Positions 12,031 to 26,491 of a DNA stretch of 64,000 bases are shown here, one piece after another (within the stretch, counting starts at the first letter, position 1; every line of letters starts with the position of its first letter). The stretch is taken from the NCBI RefSeq assembly GCF_051106095.1, contig NC_135785.1, forward strand, positions 186,944,045 to 187,008,044, written 5' to 3'. A program made the translations under genes and the position numbers. This DNA comes from Pogona vitticeps. Lineage: Eukaryota > Chordata > Lepidosauria > Squamata > Agamidae. The notes beneath the pieces were generated by a model. It was not told the origin of the DNA and did no database searches. It was given only the letters and a program-made list of their open reading frames with translations.

Positions 12031-13180
12031 TTAATCCAAAACCACTATTTCATTAGTAGAACTACCCAAACCTGGTTATATGCAGGTAACATTTTAAATT
12101 ACTTTTCAGACATAAAGCACATATATCTTCACTGCTGACTATCTAGAAGCTCAGCCCCCATGTATTTTGATTTTATGACCTTGGCTTTTAACCATTCACA
12201 CTTTTTTTTTCAGTGTTACTAATTTTCTCCTTGACCAATTGTCCATCTCTTTTATTTCCTGGAAAAAGGAACCTTTCAACCCACTAAAAGCCTTAGCTAT
12301 CTTCTGATTTCACAACATAAATCTATTCAAACAACTCACATTTTCCAATATTCTGCTTAAAAGTGGAATAATAAAAACATGTTCCTTTCTGACATCTGCA
12401 GTTAAGATGACATACTTCATTGTAATGTTGTTCAAGTACCTTTTCCATCTTCATCTCCAAATACTCAAATATATGTTGATGGTTAGCATTGACTCTTGAG
12501 ATGTTTTAGACACATTGGCCAAAATTGTGTTGTGCAACGATATGCATGCAACTTGATGTTGTGCTTGCAATAACTTCACAACAGCTGAGGCAGAAATGTG
12601 ATCCTCAAGGCACTTCTGCTAGTATGTTGTACAATTGGTTGTGCTGGGGGCTTGTGACTGCACAATTGTCTGGCATAATTGTGTGATATAATGCCCAGGA
12701 CATTTACTTTACATTATATGGCATGAATAGGATACTGGCCATTGTCTGACATTCAAGATTAAATTCACAACTAGAGTGGGTCCATTAAATAAGTGGAAAA
12801 TTGGTGAATTGATTCCTATGCAAATTCAGCTAATTCAACCTCATACTTTTGGAGATGACTTATTATTGGATTTCTACCAATAATGTCTACCAATGTCTAC
12901 CAATCCTAATGTCTACCAATCCTAAATCACATTTTGGGGTATACAAGTTTATTCACGCTACTATGGCTTAGTTTGCTGATGTATTGACTTTATCCATTTT
13001 TTCACGTTTGACTAGGACTTTAGTGGACAAGTCCATGCCATATATCAATGAACAGAGCCCATGCATTTCCATGTGTTCAACCACAAACTCTTTTCAGATG
13101 TTCTGCTGACCATGTGGAAGTCGGGGGTCAAGATATTGGGTATAGTCTCCTCTTTCTCCATGCATTCTGTATATGGACAG
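12031..13180. other. Unassigned intergenic DNA
   Basis: Nothing recognised apart from a small triplication of a TGTCTACCAAT unit near 12885-12920. Confidence 0.55.
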
Positions 13181-13316
13181 CAGTGGTGGGTAAGTGTGGC
13201 CTCCGGAGATTGTTGGATTGCAGCTCCACCATCGTTCACTGTTGGTTACTTTGACTAGAACTGATGGGAGTTGCAATCTGAAGACGATTGGAGAGTCACA
13301 CATTTTGTACCCCAGA
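13181..13316. mobile_element. hAT-like palindromic MITE
   Basis: Starts with CAGTGGTGGGTAAGTGTGGC and folds back on itself: TGTTGGATTGCAGCTCC on the left pairs with GGGAGTTGCAATCTGA on the right, and GTGTGGC near the left end pairs with GTCACAC near the right end. This is a common squamate short-DNA-element design with CAG-like ends. No 8-bp duplication can be shown. Overlapping open frames on both strands are shadows of the symmetry. Confidence 0.6.
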
Positions 13317-15439
13317 TATGCACCCATCACTTGAATTGGCCTGACAGCAACTTGTGGAAGACAGCTCATGAGGCAGAGAGAGAAAAGAGATAAACCAGTG
13401 ATAGCTGCCCCAGATGTACTATTCACACATTGCTTTTAGAAGGGGTGTGAAAACACATTTTTTAAAACTGGCTTTCCAAACTATTAGCTTATAAACAAAA
13501 TTTATTTTAATGGTTTTACAACTGAAGTACTACTCTACAGTCTTCACCAAACATATCTGCAACCTCAGATAAGAAACCTACTGGATTTCACTGTGTGAAT
13601 TATAGCTGTTATGGAGTGAGCTTCCCTGCCCCTACTGCAAACATGGAAGCATGTGGCCCTTGCGGCTCTTGTTCATGTGTTGAGTGAATTGTGCAATGAG
13701 ATGTGCAGATCTGGCTGTGTGGGGAACTTGCAAAGGAATCTTATTTCCTTGACTTATCTCCGTGATGGTGTTTGATGCCGCACACCTGCCTTGATGGGCA
13801 CAAAGAATACCTCATTTTCTCCTTGTTGGTAGCTAATTACTGGGTCAGGATTAGCTCTGTGTGTCAGTGTGAGGCATTCGATATGCCTGTGTCATGTGTT
13901 ATCAGGCTCTACTACTAGAGAACAGAGAAGACAAAGGAGAGAGGGTATTCCTGCCCTTCGTCACATTTGTGTAGCTGCTTACCCTTACTCTCATCCTTCA
14001 CATCCAAGGAGCTGGATCATGCACATTATTTACAGAAATGACCATTTTCAGGAATTTAACTGGGGTGTCATTTCAGTCCATAGAAGAAGATGGAATTTAA
14101 AAATAATACAAGAGGTCTGAAGCATTTGAAAAACCGGCTGCAAATCTCATTCATCTTAGTGATATGCACTTCTGTACTTATCATTTTTTTTTAAAAAGCT
14201 TTGAAATAGGAAATATAATTTAGATGGACTGCTTCAATTAGAACTACCAAACACTATGAGTCCCCACCCCCCAATCAATTTGAAAGCTGCACTGTAGAGG
14301 GAGAAAGGTGGAAGTCTCTCTTCAAATCAATTGGAGTGTTTGTCATTGACTTCAATAGGTTGTGGATAACACCAATCGTCTGAGCACTTCATTTACATTT
14401 GGGAAAAGGGGAAGATTGTAAAATTGCCCTCCAAAGTTCAGGAACAAAACAGCAGAAGGTGGTGCCAAAATATTTGCTGTTCAAGTTTATTTTCCCTCAT
14501 ATTATTTTTAAAAATGACAGGCTATGTAACATGTTTGTGGATGTTTATTATTCAGCTGCATTTCAGGGAAACAGCACTGGTGTCAACATGAAAAATGAAA
14601 AATCATTGAACAGCTATGGAAAATATTCCTGGGGATGTAATAATTCACACATCTGTGGGTTGAGAAGAGTAGAATAGCTGCAATTTTTTTACGTAACACA
14701 GTTTTATATCTCCATAGGCTGTACCACAATGCAGCATCACAGTATAATTCTGGGAAATGTCTATAATCGATGGATAAAATACAACCACAAAAAACTTTCT
14801 GTAGTGTTGCTTTTATAGCAGAGGGGAAGGTCACTATTGGAGCACAAGCACACAAAATGTAAGGGAACGTTGAAAGGGCAGCTCACTATTTAAGTATGGA
14901 CTATAGGTTTTTCAGATCCATTCCAGATCATCTCATGCAAGTAGGGAAAATACGTTTAAATCAATGGGTGCCTTTACTAGCAAATGTGCTATGTATTTGA
15001 GCATTCCTAACCAAGTTCAGAATTGCTTCTATATAGCAACTAAGTTCTAACTCAAGGGCTACATTCCCTTGTGAGAACCTTTCAGGGAGAAGCACACACC
15101 AATGGCATGCACGTCCAAAACTCCAAGTCGCTGGGGCCCAAAGTCACATATACGTATGTACCACAAGCACATATTTTCACACACCCCACACACCTATCCT
15201 CTCTCACATTATATGGATATACATGAATATAATATCCACATCTCATAATACCCACCTCACACACATTAAAATGCAGAGTTAAAATTATTGTCTTCCCCTG
15301 GAGCCCCCAATCAGTGACCATACGATGAAGCTGGGAATTTAGGAACACAGAATTTAGCCTACTTCAAAGGTGCAGCTTGCCAAATGGAAGGTTCCTTTTT
15401 TTAAAAAAATAATCGATGGGACTTAAATTTACAGCAGAA
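13317..15439. other. Unassigned intergenic DNA
   Basis: No gene or repeat family recognised. Frames up to about 92 codons occur but look like chance: no domain, no neighbouring exon and no shared strand bias. Confidence 0.5.
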
Positions 15440-16022
15440 CTGAAACCCTTCTGTTAGAGATCTTTGACTTATATCAAAAGGGTCCCTTCTTTCATTTTCC
15501 GGGCCGCATTCAAGTTGATGGTCTTAACCTATAAGGCCTTAAACGGTTTAAGTCTTCAATACCTGGCAGAACACCTCCTTCTGAGTAGATCTGCCCGTCT
15601 TCTAAGATTTTCTCAGGCTGAGCACTTGAAAGTTTTGACCCTGAAAGAGGCCCAGAAAATGACAACTAGAAGTCAGGCGTTCTTGGCAGTCGCTCCACAA
15701 CTTGGAATACTCTCCCACCTGAAATTTGCCTGGCCTCTTCACTGGGAACTTTCAAAAGGCCACTAAAAACATGGCTGTTTAGACAGGCCTTCCCAGACTT
15801 TAGAACATCTTAATACAGTGGTGCTTTTAACAACTACATCTACAACCCTCCACCATGCCTTTTCTTATTTTAATTATTTTATTTGTGTTACTATTGCACT
15901 TTGTTTTAAGTTGTCAATTAGTTATTCTTTGTATTGTTTTTTTTATAATGACAGAATTTGTAAACTGCCCATAGCGGCCTTAGTAGCCAGATGGACAGTA
16001 TAAAAATCAAATAAATAAATTC
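15440..16022 (+). mobile_element. L2-clade LINE 3' end
   Basis: The frame from 15464 to 15766 reads as the C-terminal tail of an L2-type LINE ORF2: LMVLTYKALNGLSLQYLAEH, a LLRFSQAE segment and FLAVAPQLG in place of the usual 'aPrLWNsLP' block. It is followed in another frame by KTWLFRQAF-like residues. The 3' end has GTAAACTGCCCATAGCGGCC (about 15960) and a GGACAGTATAAAAATCAAAT block ending in AAATAAATAAAT, the usual tail of this group in squamates. It is 5' truncated with interrupted frames. Confidence 0.8.
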
Positions 16023-17255
<1,233 letters not shown>

Positions 17256-17830
17256 TTTGATTAGTTTTAGGAAACAAGGTCTTCCCTTCCCACTGTGGTG
17301 TATGGCAAAGTGGGGGCCCTGCTCGCTTCAGAAGACAGGAGAGGGTGAAATAAATATTCACCTGGAGGTTCATTCTCTCAGTGAGCATAGAAGCAAATCA
17401 GTGGAAATGAGTGAGGCAGGAGAACAAAGATAGTTTATTTTACCATTGAAAGTTATGCCCAATACAAAGAGCAAAGGATATGCCCTCATGGCATAGCCAC
17501 ACAGATTTTATAGTTTCTCCTAACAGAAAGGAGGAATATAGCATCTGAATTTACCAATTAGCAAGTTAAGAGTATCTATCTTTTACCAATCAACAGGCTG
17601 CACTTCAACAGTTATCTCATAAGGCAAGTATAACTTTTTGTAGGCTTCAATCAGGTAGGCAAGAAACAAAGGAAACATTTAATGTATAATTATGCAAGTC
17701 ATGAGTTCTTGAGTAGGTATGAGTCAACAGTCGCAAGACAAAAGTAGTCTAGGCAAGTTTTGCAGTTTTACTTAACTAGGTGAAAGTTGAGCAGTTTACT
17801 AAGCTAAAGGGCACACAGGAAAGATATAGA
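17256..17830 (-). mobile_element. Possible old LTR (promoter-like block, reverse strand)
   Basis: Read on the minus strand, a GATTGGT CCAAT-type motif, then ACTATAAAATCTG (TATA-like, about 17505-17517), then TAAAATAAACTATC (polyadenylation-like, about 17430-17443) and a CT-rich stretch occur in the order and spacing seen in retroviral LTRs. No ends or target duplication could be fixed and no internal region is present. It is at best a decayed solo LTR. Confidence 0.3.
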
Positions 17831-19023
17831 TATATATTAATAGTGAAGAAATATTAATTTAAAAATTTCCTCAAAAGAAATTTTGAGAAGAGAACTGGAA
17901 GAAGGTGAGAAAAGAACAAGGAAGATGGGAAGAAATCAGAGGAGAAAGTAGCTGCTAGAAGCCACAGCTGGTGGCAAAAAATGACATTAATTTTAATTGT
18001 GCCGAGAGGCAGCAGGTGAGACAAAAGCCAAGTAAAGAAAGAGGCAGGCAGGTAATCCTGGGGGACCTGGACTGGCTCCTCTGAAGATGTCGAAGCAGAG
18101 AGATAGTTTAGTACCTGACAACCCAATGGCATATCCAATGAACTTCTGACAGAAAATAAAGCAATAAATAGAAATCTAAATGTCCCATCTGTAAGTCCCT
18201 GACTCACCTAGAATAGATGAAAATAAGAGACAATGCTGAGTCTCGTCAGCCTACTGATTTGCTTCTCTTGCTGTGTGAAAAAAATAAAGAGAACAAAAAT
18301 GAGAAAATGGGATGGGTAGAATAGAAATAAAGACTAATTTGATTTGGCATTTCATAACATCTAGTCTCAATGAAACCAATTTGAATCCATGTCTTCTTAA
18401 TATAGCTAGTAATTATTCTTTGAGATGTGGACTATTCATGAAGTATCTATTTAAAGTACCTAATAAGGTATTTCCGACAGTTTTGTGATTGACGTTCCAT
18501 AGGCATGACTCCCCTCCACTACCAGGAAATTCATTTGATTGTAGAATGTTGACACTGAACCTAGTGTTGCAGTAATTTTTTAGATTTAGAATTATTTAAA
18601 AATTCAACTTGTGTGAGACATTTTGTATATTTGAGGAGGACGGGAGGTATTGCTTTACTGCCTCAAACTTCAAGTGTGAGGAGGGTCTATATTGGGGGAA
18701 AACTTTGCAAGGTATGAAAAGAGGTGCTAGTCTATAGAATATATTTTATGTACAGTGATGCCAGAATCCTACCAGACTAAGTCAGCACTACGAACACAAG
18801 GAACCTCTTGCAACCCTACATCTGCTACTCATGGCATAGAAATTCACAAAACATTGTGTTATAGGCACTCTACTCTGAAATCAATGTTTAGATTCTAAAA
18901 TCATGGCCACATTTAGGCAATTGATTCAGGGGTTAGTACACCAAGATGCAAACAACGGTATCACACACTCATAAAGATTTTTGGTCATTCCTTTGTGGTG
19001 TGCCATTTAAGCTATGAAATCCC
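17831..19023. other. Unassigned intergenic DNA
   Basis: No recognised gene. The 117-codon minus-strand frame at 17854-18207 has no domain and is probably chance. Confidence 0.5.
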
Positions 19024-19171
19024 TCATTAAACATAGTTTTCCCTTTTGCCAGAACTAAGACACTATGGCTTCAGAACAAAAATCTTAAATTATGGTTTGA
19101 AGTTGGTTTGAAGTTCTGGTTGGTAACCATAGTTTCTTTATTTGAACAGAAGGGAAACTGTGGTTCATTAG
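19024..19171. repeat. Small foldback repeat
   Basis: CATTAAACATAGTTTTCCC at the left end is the imperfect inverse of GGGAAACTGTGGTTCATT at the right end, about 146 bp overall. This looks like a decayed MITE; no target duplication was identified. Confidence 0.4.
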
Positions 19172-21245
19172 ATACTCTTAGAGGCCCTGTACATGAGCAA
19201 AAACTTTTTGCATTGGAAATGTGACCATTATTCTTTTCCTCCCTTGACAGCTCCTGAAGACTATAATGGAATGAGAACTGCTCATTCTATGTGTTTTTCA
19301 GTGCTTGTTGTAAAAATCTCCCTTGGTTTACCACTCATTCAGCTGCACATTTAGTGCTGGGAGAAAAAAGCATAGTAGAAGGAACTTACCATTTGTAATT
19401 AATTATTTCCATGTTCCTCCTTGTTTATTGCCAGGGAAAGTGTATTCCTTTGCTTAAAAGGCGAAAAACACTTGCAAAGGCACTATGGAGGGGGAGTGTG
19501 CCATGGTACAAGCAATTTTCTAGGTCACATCTTCCACAGTGACCTAAGTGTTTCTCTTAGAAGACCTCTTGGAACAAGCTTTTAGGAAGACTGTGACTCT
19601 AGAGAATTGCACAGAATTGTTCCTCAGAGTGGCAAGAACACTTTCAGGATAAAGTGAGTAACAAATTCACTATTGCTGGCAATCTGCCTCCCGAGATTGT
19701 CACCTCACTCCAATTAAAGCTACTAGGGATTGTAACTTAAAATATCTGAAAAGCAACTGTCTTGTTACTTTTGAAAAATGGAAAAACATTGGGTTGCATT
19801 TAAAAGGTCGTAATCATAATTAACCAATTAACTATTTTCGGAGGGTTTGTGGAACTGTCACTATAAATATAAACCATAAATAAATATTTATTTAAATAGT
19901 AACTTTCTAACTCTGGGTCCTCTTAACATGTCTGACCTCTGGGGTCCCTTCCCACTCCTCAGTTTTATAATTCTAAATCATGAGCTCAAACAAGCAGAGT
20001 CAAAGAGAAAAATGAGGACCCAGATGGAAAGGCAGGGGAGTCATCATAAATGAAGCAGAAGCAGCAGTATGATAGCAGATGGTTTGAGATGCTGCTGGAC
20101 AGACTTGTCTCCATTCTTGATGTCATCACAGAGGGCTTGCTGCCATGGGGATACAGTAAGAAATTCAGGAGAACACTTGTTCTCTTGTGCATTTCTTTTA
20201 CTTCATCCCCCATCAGCCTGACTGCAGAGAGTACATCAGGTTTTAAGCACACAGTGTCTTTCACTATGGAGTGATTCCAGTTTCTTTAAGGAATTGCTTC
20301 AGCAAAGGGACAAATAAAAAAACTACATTAAACGGGGCATTGCATTTAATGTGCTTAGCTTTTTTTTCTTTTTAAATAATAGCTGAAGTGACTGTGAAGA
20401 GAAGAGATTAGGATTGGCAACGTGCAGAGCTTATTCTCCCCCGTGGTCATAACAAAAATAATGCCAAGTCCCCATGTTTCTCTATGCCCTAGAAGGGAAG
20501 CTGGTGTTGCTACCAAAGTGAAACCTAGTCTCCCAATCAATCCCACCTTTGACTATTACTTAAAAGCAAGAAGCACGAGACACATTAAGTGCAATTGTGC
20601 ATTTAATGTATTGTGTAGTTTATTCTGCTGTTTTGTTTCAATGCACCTCATGGATTTTAGGGCAAACAAAAACTAAAAATGCTTTTGGAGCAAGTTACAG
20701 TCCAAGGTCCCAGAGGCTTCCTGCTGCAAGGAAGACCAAATGACTGTAGAATAGTTTGGTGTCTATGATGGAGCATTCTTTGTTTTTTGTTTTTAAAATA
20801 AGCCACAGGGTAAGCCTGTTACATAATGTGCTCACTGGGTACCAGAATGGCAATTTGAAGGAAAACACCACTTTAAAAAAATGTGCAGGTGATACTACCC
20901 GCACGATACAAATTGGCCGGGGGATTCTACATCACAAGGCCAAAAAGTAACATTTCCAAACTACGCTATGTGATTATTATCACATAAAACTATAGGCTGA
21001 ATGGGTGGTTATATAACCCCAAAGGGAATTTTTTAAAAAAAAAATGTAACCTAAATTATCAATCTTTTCTGAAATGGATGTTCTTCATATTCAGGCTTCA
21101 GACTGTCTAATATTTGTAATCCTGACAGCATGATAGGTCCAACAACAAGAGAAGCTGCTGATGGGCAGAAACCTTTCTGTCTCTGTTTCTTCAATGGAAC
21201 AGCACAACTTGCTCTTCTTTGGGGGGGGGCAGGCATTGACTCAGA
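19172..21245. other. Unassigned intergenic DNA
   Basis: No gene identified. Two overlapping frames on opposite strands at 19986-20274 have no recognisable motif. Related GCATTTAATGT strings near 20341 and 20600 could be the ends of a decayed short element. Confidence 0.5.
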
Positions 21246-21330
21246 TTGCATGGATATTTTTTATTTAATTATTTAATTAATTAATTAATTAATATCCCGC
21301 CTATCTGGTCTTGCAACCACTCTAGGCGGA
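21246..21330 (-). repeat. LINE 3' tail, reverse strand
   Basis: A (TTAA)n-type run is followed by TATCCCGCCTATCTGG and CTAGGCGGATAAAG. On the minus strand this is a CCGCCTAGAG...AGGCGGGATA block with an ATTAATTAA tail, the typical end of squamate CR1/L2-type LINEs. No coding part is retained. Confidence 0.55.
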
Positions 21331-22529
21331 TAAAGACTTAGAAAAAATCCTGGGGAAGAAAACCAATAAATATTGAGATGTGGATTATTGTAGGCTTCCA
21401 AAAAAAATAAAAAAAGAGAAAGAAAGAAGTGAGAAAGAAGAAACAAAAAGAGAAGAATTTTAAAAAAGAGTTAGAATGAAGATGAGATAGATTATAATTA
21501 AGGATTTATAATCTTTGAAAACTCTATCATAGGATGTCAAGAACTGGAGAACAAATCATTAAAAAAAACCCCAGCAGATAAGTATTCAGGTGATTAGGCT
21601 GTTCTGTTTCCTAATTGAGTTTGGTAATGGGGCAGAAGAGAGAACACCTTCACAATTTTAAAAAAAACAACAACATGAAAGAAAAGGGAAATCTTCATAA
21701 TTGATTGGCCACTAGTTGAAAGAAAAAGCAACTAATTATATAAAACCACAAGATCCTAGATAAAACAATAATTGAGTTACATTGTCATGTGAGGTCTGAG
21801 TAAAAATGATCAGATCTATCTTCACTGTTCTCTTCTAGGAATGTAGATACAAAAACTAAAAGAGAAATTGCACTGAAATCTGCTGGAAAAAAAAGGGGAA
21901 AGGTAGGTGTGAACTGGAATAGAATTTTAAAAACTTTTTTTAAAAAAAGAAATGCATTCGTCCCACTGTTTGGTCTCCTGCGGGGGTAAGCTGGTCTAGT
22001 CCTCTTTTATGTGATCAGACAATGCCATTGCTAGAGTGAACCAGCATATCCCCAGAGTGTTCCTATCTGCACCTTTTGGGGTCCTTGTAGGGGTTACTGG
22101 TTTGTTTGTTTGTTTGTTTGTGTGGTGGGGGTAGGAGCACTTCATTCTGGCTTGCTTCCAGCACATGTGATGACTGGGATCAAATGAAAGCAGAGCTTGA
22201 GGCTTTCAATTTCCCTTCTGCTTTCAATTTCCCAATATTGTTAAGTAGCTTAAGAAGACTGCTTAGCCACTTCACCATGTTGTGTGGCCAAGCAATTCTT
22301 TGCTCCTCTATAGAGGGGCAGAGGAAAGAAGCACAAGTAGTGTGTGTGTGTTTTTAAAAAGTCTATACCACTTAGATCTTTTTTAAAGATTGAAATCTTT
22401 CTCCCAGAAGGTGAAGAATTTTTAGGGTTTTTGCTTGTTTGTTTTTGTGAGGGAGGCAGGCCCAATAGAGTCCCTTCAGGTTCATATGTCATGTATATGC
22501 AGTAGCAGACCAGAACTCTACATGACCTT
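21331..22529. other. Unassigned DNA, purine-rich, with (GTTT)n
   Basis: A-rich and G/A-rich to about 21960, then a (GTTT)n run at about 22098-22122. No gene recognised. Confidence 0.5.
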
Positions 22530-23168
22530 CATCGTCGTTTAGTCATTTAGCTGTGTCCAACTCTTCGTGACCCCATGGAGCAGAGCACACCAGGCCCTCC
22601 TATCTTCCACTGCCTCCCGGATTTTGGTCAAATTCATGTTGGTTGCTTTGATGACACTGTACAACCATCTCATCCTCTGTCGTCCCCTTCTCCTCTTGTC
22701 CTCACACTTTCCTAACATCAAGGTCTTTCCAAGGAGTCTTCTCTTCTCATGAGATGGCCAAAGTATTGAAGCCTCAGCTTCAGGATCTGTCCTTCCAGTG
22801 AGCACTCAGGCTTGATTTCCTTTAGAATTGATAGGTTTGTTCTCCTTGCAGTCCAGGGGACTCTCAAAATCATCCTCCAGCACCACAATTCAAAAGCATC
22901 AATTCTTCAGCGGTCAGTTTTCTTTATGGTCCAGCTCTCACTTCCATACATTACTATAGGGAAAACCGTAGCTTTGACTATGCGGACTTTTGTTGGCAAT
23001 GTGAAGGCTCTGCTTTTTTAAGATGCTGTCAAGGTTTGTCATCGCTTTCCTCCCAAGAAACAGGCGTCTTTTAATTTCGTGGCCGCTGTCTCCATCTGCA
23101 GTGATCATGGAGCCCAAGAAAGTAAAATCTGTCACTGCCTCCATATCTTCCCCTTCTATTTCCCCTTA
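22530..23168 (-). mobile_element. BovB (RTE-clade) LINE 3' fragment
   Basis: Antisense 3' part of a BovB retrotransposon. Read on the minus strand it contains FTFLGSMITADGDSGHEIKR (the post-RT region of BovB) and the C-terminal block ending ATNMNLTKIREAVEDRRAW. It finishes in the hairpin-forming end that includes GTCACGAAGAGTTGG followed by ACTAAACGAC. That 3' end is the part shared with Sauria SINEs. The copy is 5' truncated at about 23168, where BovB similarity stops. Confidence 0.92.
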
Positions 23169-23666
23169 GGCAACTCTATTTAGCTAGCTCCAACTAAGGT
23201 GAGTAAACAAGCTCAAAATCTCATGAAGTGAAAAAAAATGCTATTCAAACTGTTGCCATTATGTGCACCTCAGGGATAGATTATGATCATGGCATTGTTA
23301 CTTTAATCCCATTCAGCTGAGTTACGAGTGAAGAGGTACTGTAGGAAATTCACATTGCCTCATTTCTTCTCACACATATATTGTCTGGACAATGTCCGAT
23401 GTCACCAGAAAGCTATTATCAGACTTTTTCATGCATGTGCATACACATATGCCTTATTTTGTAGTTGTTAACACAATCCCTCCCCATCCCCTGTGCCATC
23501 ACAAGGGTTTGATCCCTCTTACATCACAAAGGAATATCAACTAGTCTCAAGTTTGGACCCTAAAATATCAGGGAATCGGAAGTTGCTGATTTTGAAAAGA
23601 GATTCCCTAGATAGTCTTAAATTTGCATGTTGGATTCTGAAATATTCAGTATCACCATATTACATT

Positions 23667-23702
<36 letters not shown>

Positions 23703-23709
23703 ACTCACT

Positions 23710-23740
<31 letters not shown>

Positions 23741-24437
23741 TGCAATGTTTGTGAAACATTTCCCCTAAAAATAAAGCTTATATCAGAAAACTCTAGAAAT
23801 AGATATTGTATACCAAGCTAGCAGAATTGAGACAATTATTTGGAGAATTGTGGATACAAGTATGAAATTATTTTGGAAATAATACTAGCTGAACAGTGGT
23901 TGAAGCGTTTGCTTCTCTTGAAAAAATGTTGCAATATAAACTGTAAGAATGTTTGCAAACATGTCTAGATTGGAAAGGCATGAGTAAAACCACAAACTCA
24001 ATTCATTTTCTGTTGAAGTGCTTCAAACAAGAGGGAACACTTTCTGTTCTTTGGCCTCTTTCTACTGCTTCTCAATGCATGCTTAAATTGCCTTGTGTTG
24101 ATGCTAGTAAGAATAGGGCACATAATCATTATCTATATCGGTGTTTCCCCTCTCTCCACGTTAATGGGAAAGGGTGAAGAGCCAGATTTGTGGCTGACTC
24201 TTCACTGAGAAGCTTAAAGATATTTCAATGGTGTTTGAAGGAAATCCAGTGTTCCCTTTTGTGTTCTAGTGGTTTTGGCCTTTATGAGCAGATGTTGGTG
24301 ATTGCCAAGAGTCACAGTGAGACTTTTCACAAAGTATGTTTACAAAAAACAAGAAAATGTGCAGTGTTTATTACAAAGAACAGTGGTGGTCTGAGATCAG
24401 TAGCTTGTGGTCATTGATCTTGTTTCTAAGGGAGAAA
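23169..24437. other. Unassigned DNA with a compound microsatellite
   Basis: Contains (TC)n at 23671-23698 passing through TCAC units into (AC)n ending at about 23739. No gene; the Ser-Leu and Thr-His frames there are repeat translations. Confidence 0.6.
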
Positions 24438-24535
24438 ATTGCAGAACCAGAGTAACAGAAATGGAAGGAGCCTATGTGGCCATTGAGTCCAACCCCCTTG
24501 TTCAGTGCAAGAATCCAACTATGAATCTCAATATA
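24438..24535 (-). mobile_element. CR1 LINE 3' UTR fragment
   Basis: AGAAATGGAAGGAGCC, CATTGAGTCCAACCCCC and GTTCAGTGCAAGAATCC match, in reverse, the 3' UTR block of the CR1 copy at about 10060-10150. Only the last 100 bases or so survive. Confidence 0.75.
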
Positions 24536-24607
24536 CTAGTTACTAAGCAGCTATGCATTATTGGGAGTGGAGAAGGCACAGTAGAAATTAATAAGACATA
24601 CATCCAT

Positions 24608-26010
24608 TCTTTTTTTTTAAATTTTAACTATAACACAACATAAGCACAAAATACATAAACCAAAATACAAATTAACTGTGTTCCTCACCACCATAGATGG
24701 GACCTCCTGCAATAATCTTCTTCCTCCATCTATATTCTTCTTCTTCTTTTATTGTCCTCTTCTCTAGAACTGCATTGATTCTTGGTTTGGAGCTTTACCT
24801 TTTTCTCTTGTTAACACATATTCCAAAAATCTGCCCTATATATCATAAAAATTATTCTTTTTCAACTCTCCTTTCTTAAAACCTTTAAATTACAAGTTAG
24901 CTTACCATTTATAGCTATATTCCATATTTCATGATAGCATTCATCTATTCGAAATTCAGATTTTGATTTCCATTGCCTAGCTATTATTAGTCTAGCTGCT
25001 GTTAATAAATTGGGAATCAGTTCTTTAGTCATCTTATCATATTCCACATTCTCAAATATTGATAACAAAGCAATCTCAGGATTAAATTCTATATCTTTTT
25101 CACATATGGCATTAAGTTCTTTAAATAATAGTTTCCAAAATTGTACTTTTTCACATTTCCCACCACCTATGAAAGTATGTACCAATTTCCTTCTCAGATT
25201 CCCAACAGACATTCAGATAACTAGCATTAATTTTATTCAATTTTGTCGCTGTTAAATACCATCTTAAGCCCAATTTTTTTAAAAAAAACTCTTATTCTCA
25301 CTGACATAAATCTTAAAATCCTCATTTTCCACATCTTCCTCCATTCTTTCTCATTTATTCTTTTTCCTAAATCTTGTTCCCACACTAACTTCAATCCTTC
25401 TTTCTCACTTTCTTCTTCTTCTAAGTCAAGCAGGAATCTATAAATTTTACTCAAAGCACCCTTTACTGAATGAGTCATCTGAATATATTCATATGATTAG
25501 AAATTGTTCATATTTTGTGTATTTTCTACTTTTATAATATTTCTTTACCCATTCATTAGTCCATCTTTCTCCTTGCATATAATTCAACCATGAAATATTC
25601 TTATTCTGAAGGATTTGATTCATTTGATCTTTCAATCTCATTTTATACAACCAGTCTTTCAATCTAATCCCTTTTTTCTTTAAATAATTCCGCATAAACT
25701 TTCATATTGACAGGAAAATTCTCTATTTCAGTCACTAATCCTAGTGGAGAGTTAATGGATATAAATTCTTTCTATATACCATATGTTTAACATTGTCTTT
25801 AAAAACAGGTTATTAATTTCACTTATTTTATAGTTCTTGACCATACCAAATAGGTATTTTTCAATATCTACCTGTAATTCTGATGATTCCATTTTCCACC
25901 AAATTAACCTTTCTGGATTATATATAATTTATCCAATAAACCTCAACTGATTAGCCAAATAATATATATTTTTTATATTTGGTAAACCTATACCACCTTT
26001 TTGTTATTAT
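24608..26010 (-). mobile_element. L1-clade LINE 3' part
   Basis: An antisense L1 copy. The minus-strand frame 25212-24862 carries FWKLLFKELNAICEK and LLTAARLIIARQWK, a block typical of the C-terminal part of squamate L1 ORF2 downstream of the RT. Other minus frames up to about 26000 continue the same protein, ending with a GGTGLPNIKNIYYLAN-like match. The 3' end is a T-rich (A-rich on the coding strand) region near 24610. The element lacks its 5' half and the frames are interrupted. AT content is clearly above that of the surroundings. Confidence 0.82.
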
Positions 26011-26356
26011 TTTATACCAATACTTTTTATTTATTCTGGCTCTCAGACATCCATTCTATGGACATATCACAATCCTATGCCATTCATACAATCTCATGAA
26101 TCATGGAAGTATAAGCAAGAATTTTTTAAAATTACAAAATAATAAACCCCTTCTATTATCTGGAATATTATTTTGCATACATTCATTTATATATGAATTT
26201 ACCGTACTTCATGGATCACATGCACAGGCACACATGGTGTGTGGAACCCGATAAGTAGACTGGGCTAGTTCTGGGGGGCAGGAATGGACTGCAGTGGCAG
26301 TTGCGCTGCTGTGCTTCATATTCAAATCCCCTGGATATTAATATTATGTACACATT
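26011..26356. other. Unassigned DNA beside the L1
   Basis: AT-rich; part may be a diverged continuation of the antisense L1, but I cannot support it by motif. Confidence 0.4.
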
Positions 26357-26491
26357 TCTAGTTCCCAACCTTGGGTACCCACATGTTCTTGGACTACAAC
26401 TACCAGAAATCCTGGCCAGGAAAGCTAGCAGTGAAAGGTGGGGGGGGGGTTAGTCCAAAAACATTAGGGAATTCAAAGTTGGGAACCACTG
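26357..26491. mobile_element. hAT-like MITE
   Basis: Inverted ends: TTCCCAACCTTGGGT on the left against AAAGTTGGGAACCACTG on the right, with an inner inverted pair GTTCTTGGACTACAACT against TTAGTCCAAAAACAT. The CAGTGGTTCCCAACC type of end is common in short hAT elements. A run of G near 26440 lies in the loop. Flanking duplications could not be shown. Confidence 0.58.

Noticed and set aside
12885-12920. Spaced repeats of TGTCTACCAAT as a CRISPR-like array
   Set aside because: Only three short adjacent units in a vertebrate context; a local tandem duplication.
17854-18207. 117-codon minus-strand frame
   Set aside because: No domain, hydrophobic low-complexity composition, and no splice or promoter context.
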